This document shows, one piece after another, positions 63,610 to 64,000 of a DNA stretch of 64,000 nt. The translations under genes and the position numbers were made by a program. Positions within the stretch are counted from its first letter, which is position 1. Every line of letters starts with the position of its first letter. The notes below the pieces were generated by a model. That model worked only from the letters and a program-made list of their open reading frames with translations. It had not been told where the DNA came from and searched no databases. The stretch spans positions 124,001 to 188,000 of the forward strand of contig NZ_QSGS01000005.1 in assembly GCF_003467445.1 (NCBI RefSeq), written 5' to 3'. Source of the DNA: Exiguobacterium sp. AM39-5BH. GTDB lineage: Bacteria; Bacillota; Bacilli; Exiguobacteriales; Exiguobacteriaceae.

Positions 63610-64000
63610 ATGATCGATCCAGACTTACAGACGTTGCGTGCGTCGCTTCGTCCGGACTGTTCCAAATGCTTCGGTCTCTGTTGTGTGGCGTTCCACTATT
63701 TAAAATCGGAGGATTTTCCGTTGAATAAACCAGCGGGACAGCCCTGTGTTCATTTGGCAGATTCGTATGCCTGCAATATCCATTCTGAACTGCGTGAGCG
63801 GGGCTTTAAAGGATGTACGGTGTATGACTGTCTCGGGGCCGGGCAGTTCGTGTCACAAGTGACGTTTCACGGACGAAGCTGGCGGGAGGACGATGTGGAC
63901 GGTGCGCGTATGTTCGCGACGGTACCAATCATGAGCCAAGTTCATGAGCTGTTGCTCTACATTGTTGACCTGTTGAATCACCCGATTCCAAAGCGCGATG
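63610..64000 (+). CDS. Cys-rich N-terminus of a probable pentapeptide-repeat protein (partial)
   Basis: Open from ATG 63610 to the window end, 130 codons visible. The start LRPDCSKCFGLCCVAFHYLK, then GQPCVHLADSYACNIHSELR and GFKGCTVYDCLGAGQFVSQV, is a Cys cluster that often precedes pentapeptide-repeat domains in Gram-positives. The repeat part, if present, lies outside the window. AAAGGAG precedes the ATG. Metal or Fe-S binding by the cysteines is possible. Confidence 0.65.
   Translation, partial: MIDPDLQTLRASLRPDCSKCFGLCCVAFHYLKSEDFPLNKPAGQPCVHLADSYACNIHSELRERGFKGCTVYDCLGAGQFVSQVTFHGRSWREDDVDGARMFATVPIMSQVHELLLYIVDLLNHPIPKRD

Overview
The window looks like chromosomal DNA of a low-GC-phylum Gram-positive of Exiguobacterium type. 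The grounds are a GC-leaning codon usage (many GTC, CTC and ACG codons), strong AGGAGG ribosome binding sites, and a gene set typical of Bacilli: a Gln amidotransferase GatCAB operon, an FMN-riboswitch rib operon, a bacterial nitric oxide synthase, a secreted type I pullulanase, two DegV proteins and RocA. The genus is inferred from protein style and gene content, not from a search. I see no rRNA, tRNA or CRISPR array.

Layout: 44-3960 (minus) holds a YxlEFG-like ABC exporter, UspA and a SulP anion permease. 4150-9911 is an arsenic operon (arsR-arsD-arsA-IscA-like-arsB-CoA disulfide reductase/rhodanese) behind an ArsR-type dyad. 10007-24464 carries two membrane GGDEF proteins, pullulanase with cre-like sites, nos, RDD, two degV genes, a thioredoxin-like gene, a DUF4261 gene and a MacB-type ABC exporter. 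24617-30255 has a repeat protein of the homing-endonuclease-associated type, uppP and the rib operon. 30382-42927 has rocA, a lipoprotein, bcp, an AGCS symporter, a chemoreceptor, gatCAB, dagK and rlmCD.

42886-51030 is an AT-rich foreign island of about 8.1 kb inserted into the 3' end of rlmCD. It has a half-site at each end sharing GAGACGGT. The displaced native 3' end of rlmCD (encoding HVETVAWLEKVE) lies at 50992-51030, beyond the cargo. Inside are an IS3-family element with a nonsense mutation, the last 34 codons of a large serine recombinase, and a multi-class macrolide-lincosamide-streptogramin resistance set: mef efflux and msr(D) ABC-F ribosome protection, each with its known leader peptide (MTASMRLR and MYLIFM), then a DUF5946 gene, a Vat-type acetyltransferase, a Lnu-type nucleotidyltransferase, a small unknown gene and an AraC/GyrI-like regulator. 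It reads as an integrative element that lost its transfer and excision genes and kept its drug-resistance cargo. This is the most noteworthy part of the window.

51215-64000 is chromosomal again: a DUF7000/Imm5-like pair, a TmrB-like ATPase, DUF5692 with a divergent TetR gene, a tRNA-dihydrouridine synthase, a PadR-DUF2812 pair, a decayed HEAT-like gene, SIMPL, SWIM and flavodoxin genes, an M14/DUF2817 peptidase, a CBS protein and the start of a Cys-rich protein.

Six otherwise intact chromosomal genes (ABC ATPase, arsA, MacB-type permease, ribH, bcp, the M14 peptidase) are each broken by one missing base, mostly in a short same-base run. I read these as probable sequence errors, not decay. 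The HEAT-like gene and the IS transposase, in contrast, carry true stop codons.
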